Positions 44,715-52,719 of a DNA stretch of 64,000 nucleotides are shown piece by piece (position 1 is the first letter of the stretch; every line of letters starts with the position of its first letter). Below the pieces are notes generated by a model that had not been told where the DNA came from, made no database searches, and saw only the letters and a list, made by a program, of their open reading frames with translations. Origin of the DNA: DATFDN01 sp963762525 (GTDB lineage Bacteria; Pseudomonadota; Alphaproteobacteria; Acetobacterales; Acetobacteraceae); NCBI GenBank assembly GCA_963762525.1, contig CAVXKT010000001.1, positions 186,001 to 250,000 on the forward strand, in the 5' to 3' direction. The translations under genes were made by a program, and so were the position numbers.

Positions 44715-45902
44715 ATGCAGCAGGTCCAGTCATCCGGGGCGGAGATCGGATCCGCCTATGGCGCGGTCCGCCAGCACACCGAGGCACTGACCGAGGCCTT
44801 AACCGCCGAGGATCAGTGTACGCAGTCGATGGCGGACGCGAGCCCCGTCAAATGGCACCGCGCGCACACCACTTGGTTCTTCGAGCAGTTCGTGCTGCTG
44901 CAATTTCTGGACGGCTATTGCGTCTTCGACCCGGATTTCGGCTATTTGTTCAACTCCTATTACGAGGCGGTCGGCCCGCGCCACCCGCGTCCGGCGCGGG
45001 GCCTGCTGACCCGCCCGCCGGCCGAGCGGGTGGACGCCTATCGGGCGCATGTCGATCGCGCGATGGCGCGGTTGTTGGCGGACCCGCCGGGCACCGCGCG
45101 GGCGCTGATCGAGCTGGGATTGCAGCACGAGCAGCAACATCAGGAACTCATCCTGACCGATATGCTGGATGCGTTCGCCCGCCATCCGCTCTCGCCCGCC
45201 GTGCTGCCCGATTGGCGGGAGCCCGATGGGACGCGCGGCCCGACTCGCTTCGTCGGCTTCGAAGGAGGGATCGAGTGCATCGGCCATGGAGGCGCGGGCT
45301 TCTGCTTCGATAACGAGACGCCCCGCCATCGCGTGTTCCTGGAGCCGTTCGAGATCGCGGACCGGCTGGTGCGCAACCGCGACCTGCTCGATTTCATCGA
45401 CAACGGCGGCTATCGGAACCCTGGTTTATGGATGTCTGACGGCTGGGCGGTCGTGCAGGCTGAAGGCTGGACGGCACCGCTGCGCTGGCAACGCCGGGAT
45501 GGCGCCTGGACCGAGATCGGCCTCGGCGGACGCCGGCCGCTCGATCCTGATTCCCCCGTCCGCCATCTCTCCTGGTACGAGGCCGATGCCTTCGCCCGCT
45601 GGGCCGGCGCCCGCCTGCCGACCGAGGCGGAGTGGGAGACGGCGAGCGCACATCCGGAAGTGTCCGAGCTGACCGGGCATGTCTGGCAATGGACCGAAAG
45701 CGCCTATCGCCCCTATCCCGGCTTTCGCGCCGCCTCCGGCGCGGTCGGCGAATACAACGGCAAGTTCATGATCGGCCAGATGGTGCTGCGCGGCGGCTCG
45801 ACGGCCACGCCTCCCGGCCACGCACGGCCGAGCTATCGCAACTTCTTCCACCCCGACAAACGCTGGCAATTCGCCGGTTTGCGCCTCGCCCGCAGCATCT
45901 GA
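44715..45902 (+). CDS. egtB: Ergothioneine biosynthesis protein EgtB
   Basis: Iron-dependent sulfoxide synthase joining hercynine (trimethyl-histidine) to cysteine or gamma-glutamylcysteine. A 395-residue protein with the DinB-like helical bundle (SPVKWHRAHTTWFFEQFVL), the iron ligands as HEQQHQE, the formylglycine-generating-like C-terminal domain (VRNRDLLDFIDNGGY, RLPTEAEWE, LTGHVWQWTESAYRPY, VLRGGS) and YRNFFHPDKRWQFAGLRLAR. The ATG at 44715 has AGAG close upstream. It precedes egtD by 13 bp. Confidence 0.96.
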   Translation: MQQVQSSGAEIGSAYGAVRQHTEALTEALTAEDQCTQSMADASPVKWHRAHTTWFFEQFVLLQFLDGYCVFDPDFGYLFNSYYEAVGPRHPRPARGLLTRPPAERVDAYRAHVDRAMARLLADPPGTARALIELGLQHEQQHQELILTDMLDAFARHPLSPAVLPDWREPDGTRGPTRFVGFEGGIECIGHGGAGFCFDNETPRHRVFLEPFEIADRLVRNRDLLDFIDNGGYRNPGLWMSDGWAVVQAEGWTAPLRWQRRDGAWTEIGLGGRRPLDPDSPVRHLSWYEADAFARWAGARLPTEAEWETASAHPEVSELTGHVWQWTESAYRPYPGFRAASGAVGEYNGKFMIGQMVLRGGSTATPPGHARPSYRNFFHPDKRWQFAGLRLARSI

Positions 45903-45915
45903 GCCGGGAGGACAC

Positions 45916-46878
45916 ATGCCCGACCATACGGCGCTCGCCGCGACCATCGACGTGTCCATCGCGCAAACCGCGCTGCGGGGCCTGCTGGCGCGGCCCAAGA
46001 CATTGCCGCCCTCCTTGTTCTACGACGAGGAGGGCTGCCGGCTGTTCTACCGGATCACCGAGCTTCCCGAGTATTATCTGACCCGCACCGAGCTGCGCCT
46101 GTTGGCGGAGGTCGCGCCGGAGGCGAGCGCGGGCCTGAGCGGCGCCGTTCTGGTCGAGTACGGTGCCAGCGATGAGACCAAGGCGGCGGCGTTGCTGGAT
46201 TGCGCCGATCCCGAGGGCCACGCGGTCTTCGCGGCCTATGTGCCGATCGACGTCGCCGCACCGGCGCTGTTGGCGATGGCGGCGCGCATCGAGACGGCGC
46301 GACCGCGATTGCTGGTCTGTCCGGTGGTCGGCGACTTCCTGCGTCCGGTGGCCTTGCCGCGACGCCTGGCCGGATTGGCCCGGCTGGGGTTCTTTCCCGG
46401 CTCCACGATCGGCAACATGAACCCCGCCGAGGCGCTCGGCTTCCTCGCCCGCACCCGGGCGACGCTCGGCGACGGCGCGCGAATGCTGATCGGCGTCGAT
46501 CTGCGCAAGTCGGCGTCGGTGCTGATACCCGCCTATGACGACGCCGCCGGGGTGACGGCGGCATTCAATCGCAACATCCTCGTCCGCCTCAACCGCGAGG
46601 CCGGCGCCGATTTCGAACCCGAGGCGTTCGATCATCGCGCGCTGTGGAACGACGCCGAGGGGCGAATCGAGATGCACCTGGTCAGCCGCCGCGCGCAGAC
46701 GACGCATCTGGACGGTCGAACGATCCAGTTCGAACCCGGCGAGACCATTCACACCGAGAACAGCTACAAATACACCGAAGCCGGCTTCCGCGCGATCGCC
46801 GAGGCGGCCGGCTGGCGTTGCGAGCGGATGTGGACCGACCCGGCCCGGCTGTTCTCGCTGCATTTGCTAGGCGGTTAG
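45916..46878 (+). CDS. egtD: Histidine N-alpha-methyltransferase EgtD
   Basis: Methylates L-histidine three times to hercynine. A 320-residue enzyme: PPSLFYDEEGCRLFYRITELPEYYLTRTE, VLVEYGASDETKAAALL (SAM loop), FPGSTIGNMNP and IHTENSYKYTEAGF at the C-terminus. It directly follows egtB, giving a two-gene ergothioneine operon; the desulfurase EgtE is not nearby. Confidence 0.97.
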   Translation: MPDHTALAATIDVSIAQTALRGLLARPKTLPPSLFYDEEGCRLFYRITELPEYYLTRTELRLLAEVAPEASAGLSGAVLVEYGASDETKAAALLDCADPEGHAVFAAYVPIDVAAPALLAMAARIETARPRLLVCPVVGDFLRPVALPRRLAGLARLGFFPGSTIGNMNPAEALGFLARTRATLGDGARMLIGVDLRKSASVLIPAYDDAAGVTAAFNRNILVRLNREAGADFEPEAFDHRALWNDAEGRIEMHLVSRRAQTTHLDGRTIQFEPGETIHTENSYKYTEAGFRAIAEAAGWRCERMWTDPARLFSLHLLGG

Positions 46879-46882
46879 TTAG

Positions 46883-47740
46883 TCAGCCCGCGCAGGATCG
46901 GTCTTCCTCAAGCGGCTTCCGGCCGACGCCCGCGCGCCCGGTGCCCCGCAGGCTCCACCAGATCAACCCCAAGCCGATCAGCAGCATCGGGAAGGAAAGA
47001 ATCTGCCCCATCGTCAGTACGCCGGCGATGTAGCCCAGGAAGGCGTCGGGCTGGCGGAAGCACTCGGCGATGATGCGGCATATGGCATAGCCGACCAGGA
47101 ACACCCCCGACAGCATCCCGAACCACGCCCGTACCCGCTCCCGCCGTGCCAGCAGCAGCAACAGGGTCAGCAGCAGCACGCCCTCCAGGAACGCCTCGTA
47201 GAGCTCGCTCGGGAAGCGCGGCACGTAGGGCGGTCCGGCCTCGGGGTAGATCAACGCGCCGGGCCACCAGGCGGGCGCCGGCCGGCCCCACAGCTCCCCG
47301 TTGATGAAATTCGCGAGCCGCCCGAGCCCCAGCCCGATCGGCACGCAGGTCACGATCCGGTCGGCGAAGCCCAGCATGTTGAGCCGCTGCCGCCAGCAGA
47401 ACCAGATGATCGCGACGGTGACGCCGACGGCGCCGCCGTGGAAGCTCATCCCGCCGTGCCAGACCTGCACGATCGCCGCCGGATGGGCAAAATAGAACGC
47501 CGGCTGATAGAATAGCACGTAGCCGAGGCGCCCGCCCAGGATCACGCCGAGCGTTGCCCAGGTGAGGAAATCGTCCGCCTGCTCGGCGGTGGCGACGCGC
47601 GGCGGCCGGGCCACCAACCTCCGCCCCAGCCGCCAGCCGAGCAGCAGCGCCACGATATAGGCGAGCGCGTACCAGCGGATGGCGAACGGCCCGATTTGGA
47701 AGGCGACCGGATCGAACTGGGGAAAGACGAGCGGGCTCAT
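46883..47740 (-). CDS. lgt: Prolipoprotein diacylglyceryl transferase
   Basis: Inner-membrane enzyme that attaches diacylglyceryl to the lipobox cysteine of prolipoproteins. A 285-residue protein with seven or so membrane helices and the Lgt signature LGRLANFINGELWGRPAP, plus HGGMSFHGGAVG and RLGYVLFYQP. The conserved Arg and His of the catalytic region are visible. Its start overlaps the end of hldD on the minus strand (ATGA). Confidence 0.97.
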   Translation of the reverse strand: MSPLVFPQFDPVAFQIGPFAIRWYALAYIVALLLGWRLGRRLVARPPRVATAEQADDFLTWATLGVILGGRLGYVLFYQPAFYFAHPAAIVQVWHGGMSFHGGAVGVTVAIIWFCWRQRLNMLGFADRIVTCVPIGLGLGRLANFINGELWGRPAPAWWPGALIYPEAGPPYVPRFPSELYEAFLEGVLLLTLLLLLARRERVRAWFGMLSGVFLVGYAICRIIAECFRQPDAFLGYIAGVLTMGQILSFPMLLIGLGLIWWSLRGTGRAGVGRKPLEEDRSCAG

Positions 47741-48717
47741 GCGTAGGGATCGGCGCCGGTCAGGAAGTCGCTGATGTAGCGGCGCACGCCCTGCTCGAGC
47801 GGTGTCGTCTGGCCGGCATATCCGGCGGCGCGCAACCGTTCCATCGGCGCCTCGGTGAAGGATTGGTATTGGCCGCGAAGCGGTGCCGGCATCTCGACGA
47901 ACGAGACCCTGCGCTCACGTCCGGCAGCGTCGCAGACGGCATGCGCGAGATCGAGATAAGTCCGGGCGCGGCCGGTCCCGACATTGAAGAGCCCGTTCAC
48001 GCCGGGGCTGTCCAGCAGCCACAGCACGATATCGACCACATCCCCCACCCAGATGAAATCGCGCGCCTGCGCACCGTCGGCGAGGCCGGGCCGGTCGGAG
48101 CGGAACAGCCGCACCGCGCCGCCCGCCGCCACCTCGTCGTGCTTAACCTTGACGACCGAGATCATGTGGCCCTTGTGATACTCGTTCGGTCCGTAAACGT
48201 TGAAAAATTTGAGCCCGGCCCATTGCGGCGGGCGCGCCTCGCCCGCCTCCAGCATCCGTGCCACCTGCAGATCGAAGGCGTGCTTGGTCCAGCCGTAGAG
48301 ATTGAGCGGCCGCAATCGCGCCAGCGCCGCCGGTCCGGGGTCGTCATCGAACCCGGCCGAGCCGTCACCGTAGGTGGCGGCCGAGGAGGCGTAGAGGAGA
48401 CGCACGCCGCGCGAGGCGCACCAGCGCCAAAGACGAAGCGGCAGTTCGACATTGGTGGCCCAAGCGAGATCGGCGTCGCGCGCCGTGGTGTCGCTGATCG
48501 CGCCGAGATGGACGATCGCCTCGATCGGCGGATGCGAAGCGAGGAAGTCGTCGAACGCGTCGGGCACGATCAGCCGCGATGGCGGGTGCTTGGCCAGATT
48601 GCGCCACTTGCCCTCGACACCGAGGCGGTCCACCACCACGGTTTCCACCCCGCGCCGCGCAAGGGCGGCGTGCAGGTTGGAGCCGATGAATCCGGCGCCG
48701 CCGGTCACTATCATCAT
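47737..48717 (-). CDS. hldD: ADP-L-glycero-D-manno-heptose 6-epimerase
   Basis: Makes the inner-core heptose of lipopolysaccharide. A 326-residue short-chain dehydrogenase: MIVTGGAGFIGSNLHAALA (NADP loop), EAIVHLGAISDTT, RLLYASSAATYGDGS, NLYGWTKHAFDLQVA (YxxxK) and FNVYGPNEYHKGHM. The start at 48717 (MMIVTGG) is the standard family start. It is co-transcribed with lgt. Confidence 0.95.
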   Translation of the reverse strand: MMIVTGGAGFIGSNLHAALARRGVETVVVDRLGVEGKWRNLAKHPPSRLIVPDAFDDFLASHPPIEAIVHLGAISDTTARDADLAWATNVELPLRLWRWCASRGVRLLYASSAATYGDGSAGFDDDPGPAALARLRPLNLYGWTKHAFDLQVARMLEAGEARPPQWAGLKFFNVYGPNEYHKGHMISVVKVKHDEVAAGGAVRLFRSDRPGLADGAQARDFIWVGDVVDIVLWLLDSPGVNGLFNVGTGRARTYLDLAHAVCDAAGRERRVSFVEMPAPLRGQYQSFTEAPMERLRAAGYAGQTTPLEQGVRRYISDFLTGADPYA

Positions 48718-48752
48718 GGCGCGCCTTATAGGATGGGAGACGGGAGAGGGCG

Positions 48753-49076
48753 ATGGCGGACCGACCGAAGTTCTTCGACGATTTGGCGGGGGTGGCCGGT
48801 GGCGCCTTTTCGGCCTTTGCGGGCTTGCGCGACGAGGCGGAGGCCACGTTCCGGGCCTGGATGGATGACGCGCTCCGCCGGCTCGACCTGGTGCGTCGCG
48901 ACGAGTTCGACGCCGTCTCCGAACTGGCGGCCAATGCGCGGACGGGCCAGGAACAGGCCGAGGCGCGGCTGGCCGAGGCGCTGACCCGGCTCGCCGCCCT
49001 CGAAGCCCGGGTCGCGGTGCTGGAGACGGCGGGCGGCGCAGCGCCGCTGCCGCCGGACCCGGCAACCGATCCCTGA
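48753..49076 (+). CDS. ubiK: Ubiquinone-biosynthesis accessory factor UbiK / BMFP domain protein
   Basis: A 107-residue helical protein: KFFDDLAGVAGGAFSAFAGL then RRLDLVRRDEFDAVSELAANAR, a coiled-coil C-terminal half of heptads ending AALEARVAVLETAGG. It matches the BMFP/YqiC (UbiK) family, a membrane-fusogenic trimer that helps UbiJ in ubiquinone biosynthesis. It is divergent from hldD. Confidence 0.88.
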   Translation: MADRPKFFDDLAGVAGGAFSAFAGLRDEAEATFRAWMDDALRRLDLVRRDEFDAVSELAANARTGQEQAEARLAEALTRLAALEARVAVLETAGGAAPLPPDPATDP

Positions 49077-49217
49077 GACGGCGCGTTTTCGCCTCCCGAT
49101 GGTGCCGGACTCGACCGGCCGCTTGCGGCGGAGCGCCCGGCATCGTTAGGGTGGCGCGTGGCTTCCTCGGGGCGAGTCGCTTCGCCCCCGGCCTTCCTCT
49201 TTCGACGGGAGACCCCC

Positions 49218-49724
49218 ATGACCGCCACATCGATGGCCACCTCGCTGGAGACGGCGACCAATCCGCTCGACATGCTGGAGCAGATCGTCACCGCCAACGA
49301 CTGGGCGTTCGACCGCCGCAGTGACAGCGAGATGGCCGCCGAGGCGCCCGGCCGGTGGTGCGATTACGGGCTGTTCTTCAACTGGTCGCGCGAGATCAGC
49401 GCCATGCACTTCACCTGCTCCTTCGATCTGAAGGTGCCGGCGAAGCGGCGGGCGGCGCTCTATGAGCTGCTGGCGCTGGCCAACGACCGGCTGTGGATCG
49501 GGCATTTCGCCCTCGATCCGGATGAGGGAATGCCCGTGTTCCGCCATGCGGTGCTGCTGCGCGGCGCCCCGGGCGCCTCGGCCGAGAGCCTGGAGGACAT
49601 GGTGGACATCGCGATCACCGAGTGCGAGCGGTTCTATCCGGCCTTCCAGTTCGTGCTGTGGGGCGGCAAGGCGCCCGCCGAGGCGCTCGACGCCGCGATG
49701 CTGGAGTGCGCCGGCGAGGCATGA
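49218..49724 (+). CDS. YbjN-domain protein
   Basis: A 168-residue YbjN-family protein: NPLDMLEQIVTANDWAFDRR, MAAEAPGRWCDYGLFFNWS, HFTCSFDLKVPAKRRAALYELLALANDRLWIGHF and SLEDMVDIAITECERFYPAFQFVLWGGK. YbjN proteins are type III secretion chaperone-like folds with regulatory roles. The start at 49218 (MTATSMATS) has GGGAGA upstream. It overlaps proC by 4 bp. Confidence 0.88.
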   Translation: MTATSMATSLETATNPLDMLEQIVTANDWAFDRRSDSEMAAEAPGRWCDYGLFFNWSREISAMHFTCSFDLKVPAKRRAALYELLALANDRLWIGHFALDPDEGMPVFRHAVLLRGAPGASAESLEDMVDIAITECERFYPAFQFVLWGGKAPAEALDAAMLECAGEA

Positions 49725-50518
49725 CGATTCCGCCGGTTCTGCTGGTCGGCTGCGGGCGCATGGGAAGTGCGATGCTCGCCGGCTGGCGGGAGCAGGGTCT
49801 GGCGCCCTCGGTCGTCGTCGATCCGGCCCCGGCGGCGGACTTCGCCGGCGCGGAAGTCGCGGTGGTGAAGACGGCCGAGGCGGTGCCGGCGCACTTCGCG
49901 CCCGCCGCCGTGGTGCTGGCGGTGAAGCCGCAGAACGCCGCCGAGGCGCTGCCGCTCTATCGCCGGTTCGCCGCCGATCGGTGTTCCTGTCTATCATGGC
50001 CGGGCGGACGATCCCGGGAATGCGCGGCGCTGCTCGGCGAGGCGCGGATCGTCCGCGCGATGCCGAACACGCCGGCGGCGATCCGCCAGGGCATCACCGT
50101 CTTCTGCCCCGGCCCCGGGGTGCACGGCGCCGAGGCGGCGCTTTGCGAGCAACTGCTGGGCGCGATCGGCGAGGTCGCCAGGGTGGAGGACGAGGCGCTG
50201 CTGGATCCCGTCACTGCCGTCTCCGGCAGCGGGCCGGCTTACGTGTTCCTGCTTGCGGAGCTGCTGGAGCAGGCGGCGCGGGGGCAAGGCATCCCGCCCG
50301 ACCTCGCCCGCCGGCTGGCCCGGCGGACGGTGGCGGGATCGGGGGCGCTGCTCGCCGCCAGCGCCGAGGACGCGGCGGCGTTGCGTCGTGCCGTCACCAG
50401 CCCCGGCGGCACCACCGAGCGGGCGCTGGGCGTCCTGATGGCCGCCGAGGCGTGGCCGCGCAATCTGGATGAGGCGATCGCCGCGGCGACGGCGCGCTCG
50501 CGGGAGCTGGCGGGGTAG
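49721..50518 (+). CDS. proC: Pyrroline-5-carboxylate reductase (internal double frameshift)
   Basis: Last step of proline synthesis. A 265-residue Rossmann protein: LLVGCGRMGSAMLAGW, VVLAVKPQN, ARIVRAMPNTPAAI, VSGSGPAYVFLL and TSPGGTTERALGVL. Between codons about 87 and 102 the sequence reads RCSCLSWPGGRSRECA where the family has a conserved SIMAG strand; that peptide (VFLSIMAGRTIPGM) is present but in another frame. Two extra bases (CG at 49979-49980) and one near 50026 cancel out. The reductase would have a scrambled segment beside the active site if real. Confidence 0.9.
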   Translation: MTIPPVLLVGCGRMGSAMLAGWREQGLAPSVVVDPAPAADFAGAEVAVVKTAEAVPAHFAPAAVVLAVKPQNAAEALPLYRRFAADRCSCLSWPGGRSRECAALLGEARIVRAMPNTPAAIRQGITVFCPGPGVHGAEAALCEQLLGAIGEVARVEDEALLDPVTAVSGSGPAYVFLLAELLEQAARGQGIPPDLARRLARRTVAGSGALLAASAEDAAALRRAVTSPGGTTERALGVLMAAEAWPRNLDEAIAAATARSRELAG

Positions 50519-50593
50519 GCTGAGCGGGACGCCGGCCGCCTGACGAGGACGCAAATTCCGTGTCTCGCCCCTGGGTGCAGTTCGGGGGTTCAC

Positions 50594-50689
50594 ACCCCGA
50601 AACCGCGTACGCAACGGCGGTGCAGACCCCAAAAGCGTGTACCAACGGCGGGTGCGGACCCCGAAAGCGTGTACGCAAACGGAGCTGGA
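50594..50689 (+). repeat. Three tandem copies of a 32-bp repeat, left of the IS
   Basis: Units begin at 50594, 50626 and 50658, exactly 32 bp apart, each starting ACCCC and containing an AAAGCGTGTACGCAA-like core. They follow the sequence CCGTGTCTC...GGGTGCAG (50559-50580). Two more cores with the same 32-bp spacing lie to the right of the insertion sequence. They are contiguous, without spacers, so this is not a CRISPR. Function unknown. Confidence 0.7.
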
Positions 50690-50745
50690 CTGCACCCCTG
50701 GAGTGAGACAGGGAAACCGGGTACGCCGTTTTGGGAGGAGAACGG

Positions 50746-51099
50746 ATGTCCGGGATCGAAGGGAGCTACACGACGGCGTTCAAGCTCGAGGTTTGCGAGC
50801 GCATCGAGGCGAGTGGCAATTTGGCCGCTCTGGGGCGTGAGCTCGGGGTGCGCCGGGCGACGTTGTTCAAGTGGCGGACGATCTACCGCGCCAAGGGCGC
50901 GGCCGGATTTGGCGCGCGCGGACGACCGTCGACGGCGCCGCCGGCTGCTGCGGGCACGGTGCCGGCACGACGAGCCGAGGTCGGCGATGCGGGCCCGGCG
51001 CCGCGGATCGCCGAGCTGGAGCGCAAGATCGGCCAGCAGGCGCTGGAACTGGATTTTTTTCGCGCAGCCTTGCGGCATGTCGGGGCGAGGCGTCGGTAG
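50746..51099 (+). CDS. IS3-family transposase OrfA
   Basis: The 117-residue DNA-binding half: SYTTAFKLEVCERIEASGN then LAALGRELGVRRATLFKWR forms the helix-turn-helix; the C-terminus (IAELERKIGQQALELDFFRAAL) is the leucine zipper leading to the frameshift site. The end overlaps OrfB in the -1 frame. The heptamer T TTT TTT at 51054-51060 (GAT TTT TTT CGC) is a good -1 slippage site for making the OrfAB fusion. Confidence 0.9.
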   Translation: MSGIEGSYTTAFKLEVCERIEASGNLAALGRELGVRRATLFKWRTIYRAKGAAGFGARGRPSTAPPAAAGTVPARRAEVGDAGPAPRIAELERKIGQQALELDFFRAALRHVGARRR

Positions 51100-52031
51100 A
51101 ACGGCGCGCCTGGCGGGATGGCATCTACGCGGTGATCCGCGCGCAGGTGCCGTTGCAAGGCCGGCTCGGGATCGAGCGGATGTGCGCGCTGGCCGGGGTC
51201 GGCCGCGCCGGCTACTACCGCGCCTGGCAAGCCTCGGCGCCGCGGCAGGAGGCGACCGAGCTGCGCCACCGCATCCAGCTGCTGCGGCTCGAGCATCGCC
51301 ATTACGGCCACCGGCCGATCACGGTGCTGCTGCAGCGCGGCGGCTGGGCGGTGAACAAGAAGCGGGTGCTGCGGCTGATGCGCGCGGACAATCTGCTGTG
51401 CCTGCCGCGCCGGCGCTTCGTGCCGGTGACCACCGACAGCCGCCATCACTGGCCGTTTTACGCGAACCTCGCCGCGCGCTTGCGGCCGACGGCGGTGAAC
51501 CAGCTGTGGGTCGCCGACATCACCTACGTGCGCCTGCAGGAGGCCTTCATCTATCTGGCGGTGCTGCTGGATGCGTTCAGCCGCCGGGTGATCGGCTGGG
51601 CGCTGGCGGAGCATTTGCAGGCCAGCTTGGCGATCGCCGCCCTGGACAGGGCGCTGGCGAGCCGCGTGGTGGTGCCCGGCGTGCTGGTGCACCATTCGGA
51701 TCGCGGCATTCAGTATGCCTGCGCGGACTATGCCGAGCGGCTGTCCCGAGCGGGCATCGTGCCGAGCATGAGCCGGGTCGGCCGGCCTTGGGACAATGCG
51801 GTGGCGGAGAGCTTCATGCGGACGCTGAAACGCGAGGAGGCGGACGGCCGTGACTATCGCGACCTCGCCGCGGCCCGGGCCTCGATCGGGGATTTCCTGG
51901 AGACGACCTACAATCGCCAGCGATTGCATTCCGCGCTCGGCTACTGGCCGCCGGAGCAGTTCGAACAGCACACGCCGGGGCCTTTGCCGGCGCGCGCGGT
52001 CGTCGCCGACGGGGTCCCATCCGATGTTTGA
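51054..52031 (+). CDS. IS3-family transposase OrfB (DDE catalytic domain, made by -1 frameshift)
   Basis: The catalytic part is in the -1 frame relative to OrfA and has no good start of its own. The retroviral-integrase-like DDE residues are VADITYV (Asp), HHSDRGIQYA (Asp) and DNAVAESFMRTLKREE (Glu); the preceding HTH_21 region contains IQLLRLEHRHYGHRPI. The catalytic triad is complete and the frame is open, so the element looks potentially active. Confidence 0.92.
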   Translation, partial: FFSRSLAACRGEASVERRAWRDGIYAVIRAQVPLQGRLGIERMCALAGVGRAGYYRAWQASAPRQEATELRHRIQLLRLEHRHYGHRPITVLLQRGGWAVNKKRVLRLMRADNLLCLPRRRFVPVTTDSRHHWPFYANLAARLRPTAVNQLWVADITYVRLQEAFIYLAVLLDAFSRRVIGWALAEHLQASLAIAALDRALASRVVVPGVLVHHSDRGIQYACADYAERLSRAGIVPSMSRVGRPWDNAVAESFMRTLKREEADGRDYRDLAAARASIGDFLETTYNRQRLHSALGYWPPEQFEQHTPGPLPARAVVADGVPSDV

Positions 52032-52210
52032 TCATGCTTGCGCCGGCGCGACCGGCGTCAAGCCCGAGCCGCCTGCGGCGGCCGCTTCGCGAGGCTTGAC
52101 CCCGGCCCCGCCGCCGAAGCTTGGCTTGAAATCGGATTCAGGGAGAGATGAATGGGTGTACGCCATTTCCGTGTCTCACCCATGGGGTGCAGCCAGAGGT
52201 GCAGACCTCA

Positions 52211-52260
52211 AAAGCGTGTACGCAACACCCCTCCCGCCCTCGAAAGCGCGTACGCAAAAA
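52211..52260 (+). repeat. Two copies of the 32-bp repeat core, right of the IS
   Basis: AAAGCGTGTACGCAA at 52211 and AAAGCGCGTACGCAA at 52243 are 32 bp apart, matching the spacing of the left array. As on the left, they lie 40 bp after a GTGTCTC sequence. The arrays on both sides have the same orientation, so the IS either split one array or carries it as part of its ends. Confidence 0.65.
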
Positions 52261-52469
52261 GGGGCGTTGCAGCGATCGGCTTTGGACTGGCCGGATCGGG
52301 GATGGCGGTCGGCCCCGCCGGAGCCGGAGGATGCCGACATTGCCGCCGCGCCGGCGCGGCACCGGAGACCGTTTCGAGCTCAGCTTCCGGTGCGCCCGCC
52401 GCCTTGCGCGAACTCGATGCAGCCGAAACCTTCACGGCGCCGGCTGTCCTGGAGTTCGGATTAGTTGGA

Positions 52470-52719
52470 TGCTGGCCCGATAAGGTTGAGCTCCCCATAA
52501 TGGGCGCCGGCGTTATCGAGAGTTGCCAAAGGACACCCCCAATTGATTCCCCGAGTTAGTCGAACGGTTCGCAACGGGATCACCCGCATTCGCATAACTG
52601 ATGAAGTTCGTTACGCTCGCTCCCGACCCGGGATATGGGGAATACCCGGGCCGCCAAAACTCGCGCCTCCGAAGCCGTTGGCCTGTGCGGCGATCTGAGC
52701 TGTATATCCGCCGAGAGAA
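52470..52719 (-). pseudogene. Lipase fragment (3' copy of the duplicated lipase gene)
   Basis: This ~250-bp segment is a close copy of the middle of the larger lipase pseudogene (55290-55560). Translated in the minus direction it gives SLGGYTAQIAAQANGFGG, then GGASFGGPGIP in register and, after a frame break, VTNFISYANAGDPVAN. It begins immediately after the WD40 stop codon at 52720, at the GxSxGG elbow, so the whole 5' part of the lipase was deleted against the WD40 gene. Confidence 0.65.

Larger units (their letters stand above)
50690..52192 (+). mobile_element. IS3-family insertion sequence
   Basis: About 1.5 kb with two overlapping transposase frames. The ends are imperfect 38-bp inverted repeats: 50690-50727 and 52155-52192 agree at 30 of 38 positions when one is reverse-complemented; they start CTGCACCCC and contain GTGAGACA and GTACGCC/GTACACC cores. 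The IS3-typical TGA...TCA ends occur within them (50704, 52178), so the exact boundary is uncertain by about 14 bp on each side. No clear target duplication was seen. Confidence 0.7.

Noticed and set aside
50594..50689. 32-bp regular repeats taken as a possible CRISPR array
   Set aside because: Units are directly contiguous without spacers, only three copies, and no cas genes are nearby.
52152..52559. 135-residue plus-strand frame after the IS
   Set aside because: No domain, no ribosome-binding site; it reads through the IS end, repeat cores and a copy of the lipase segment coded on the other strand.
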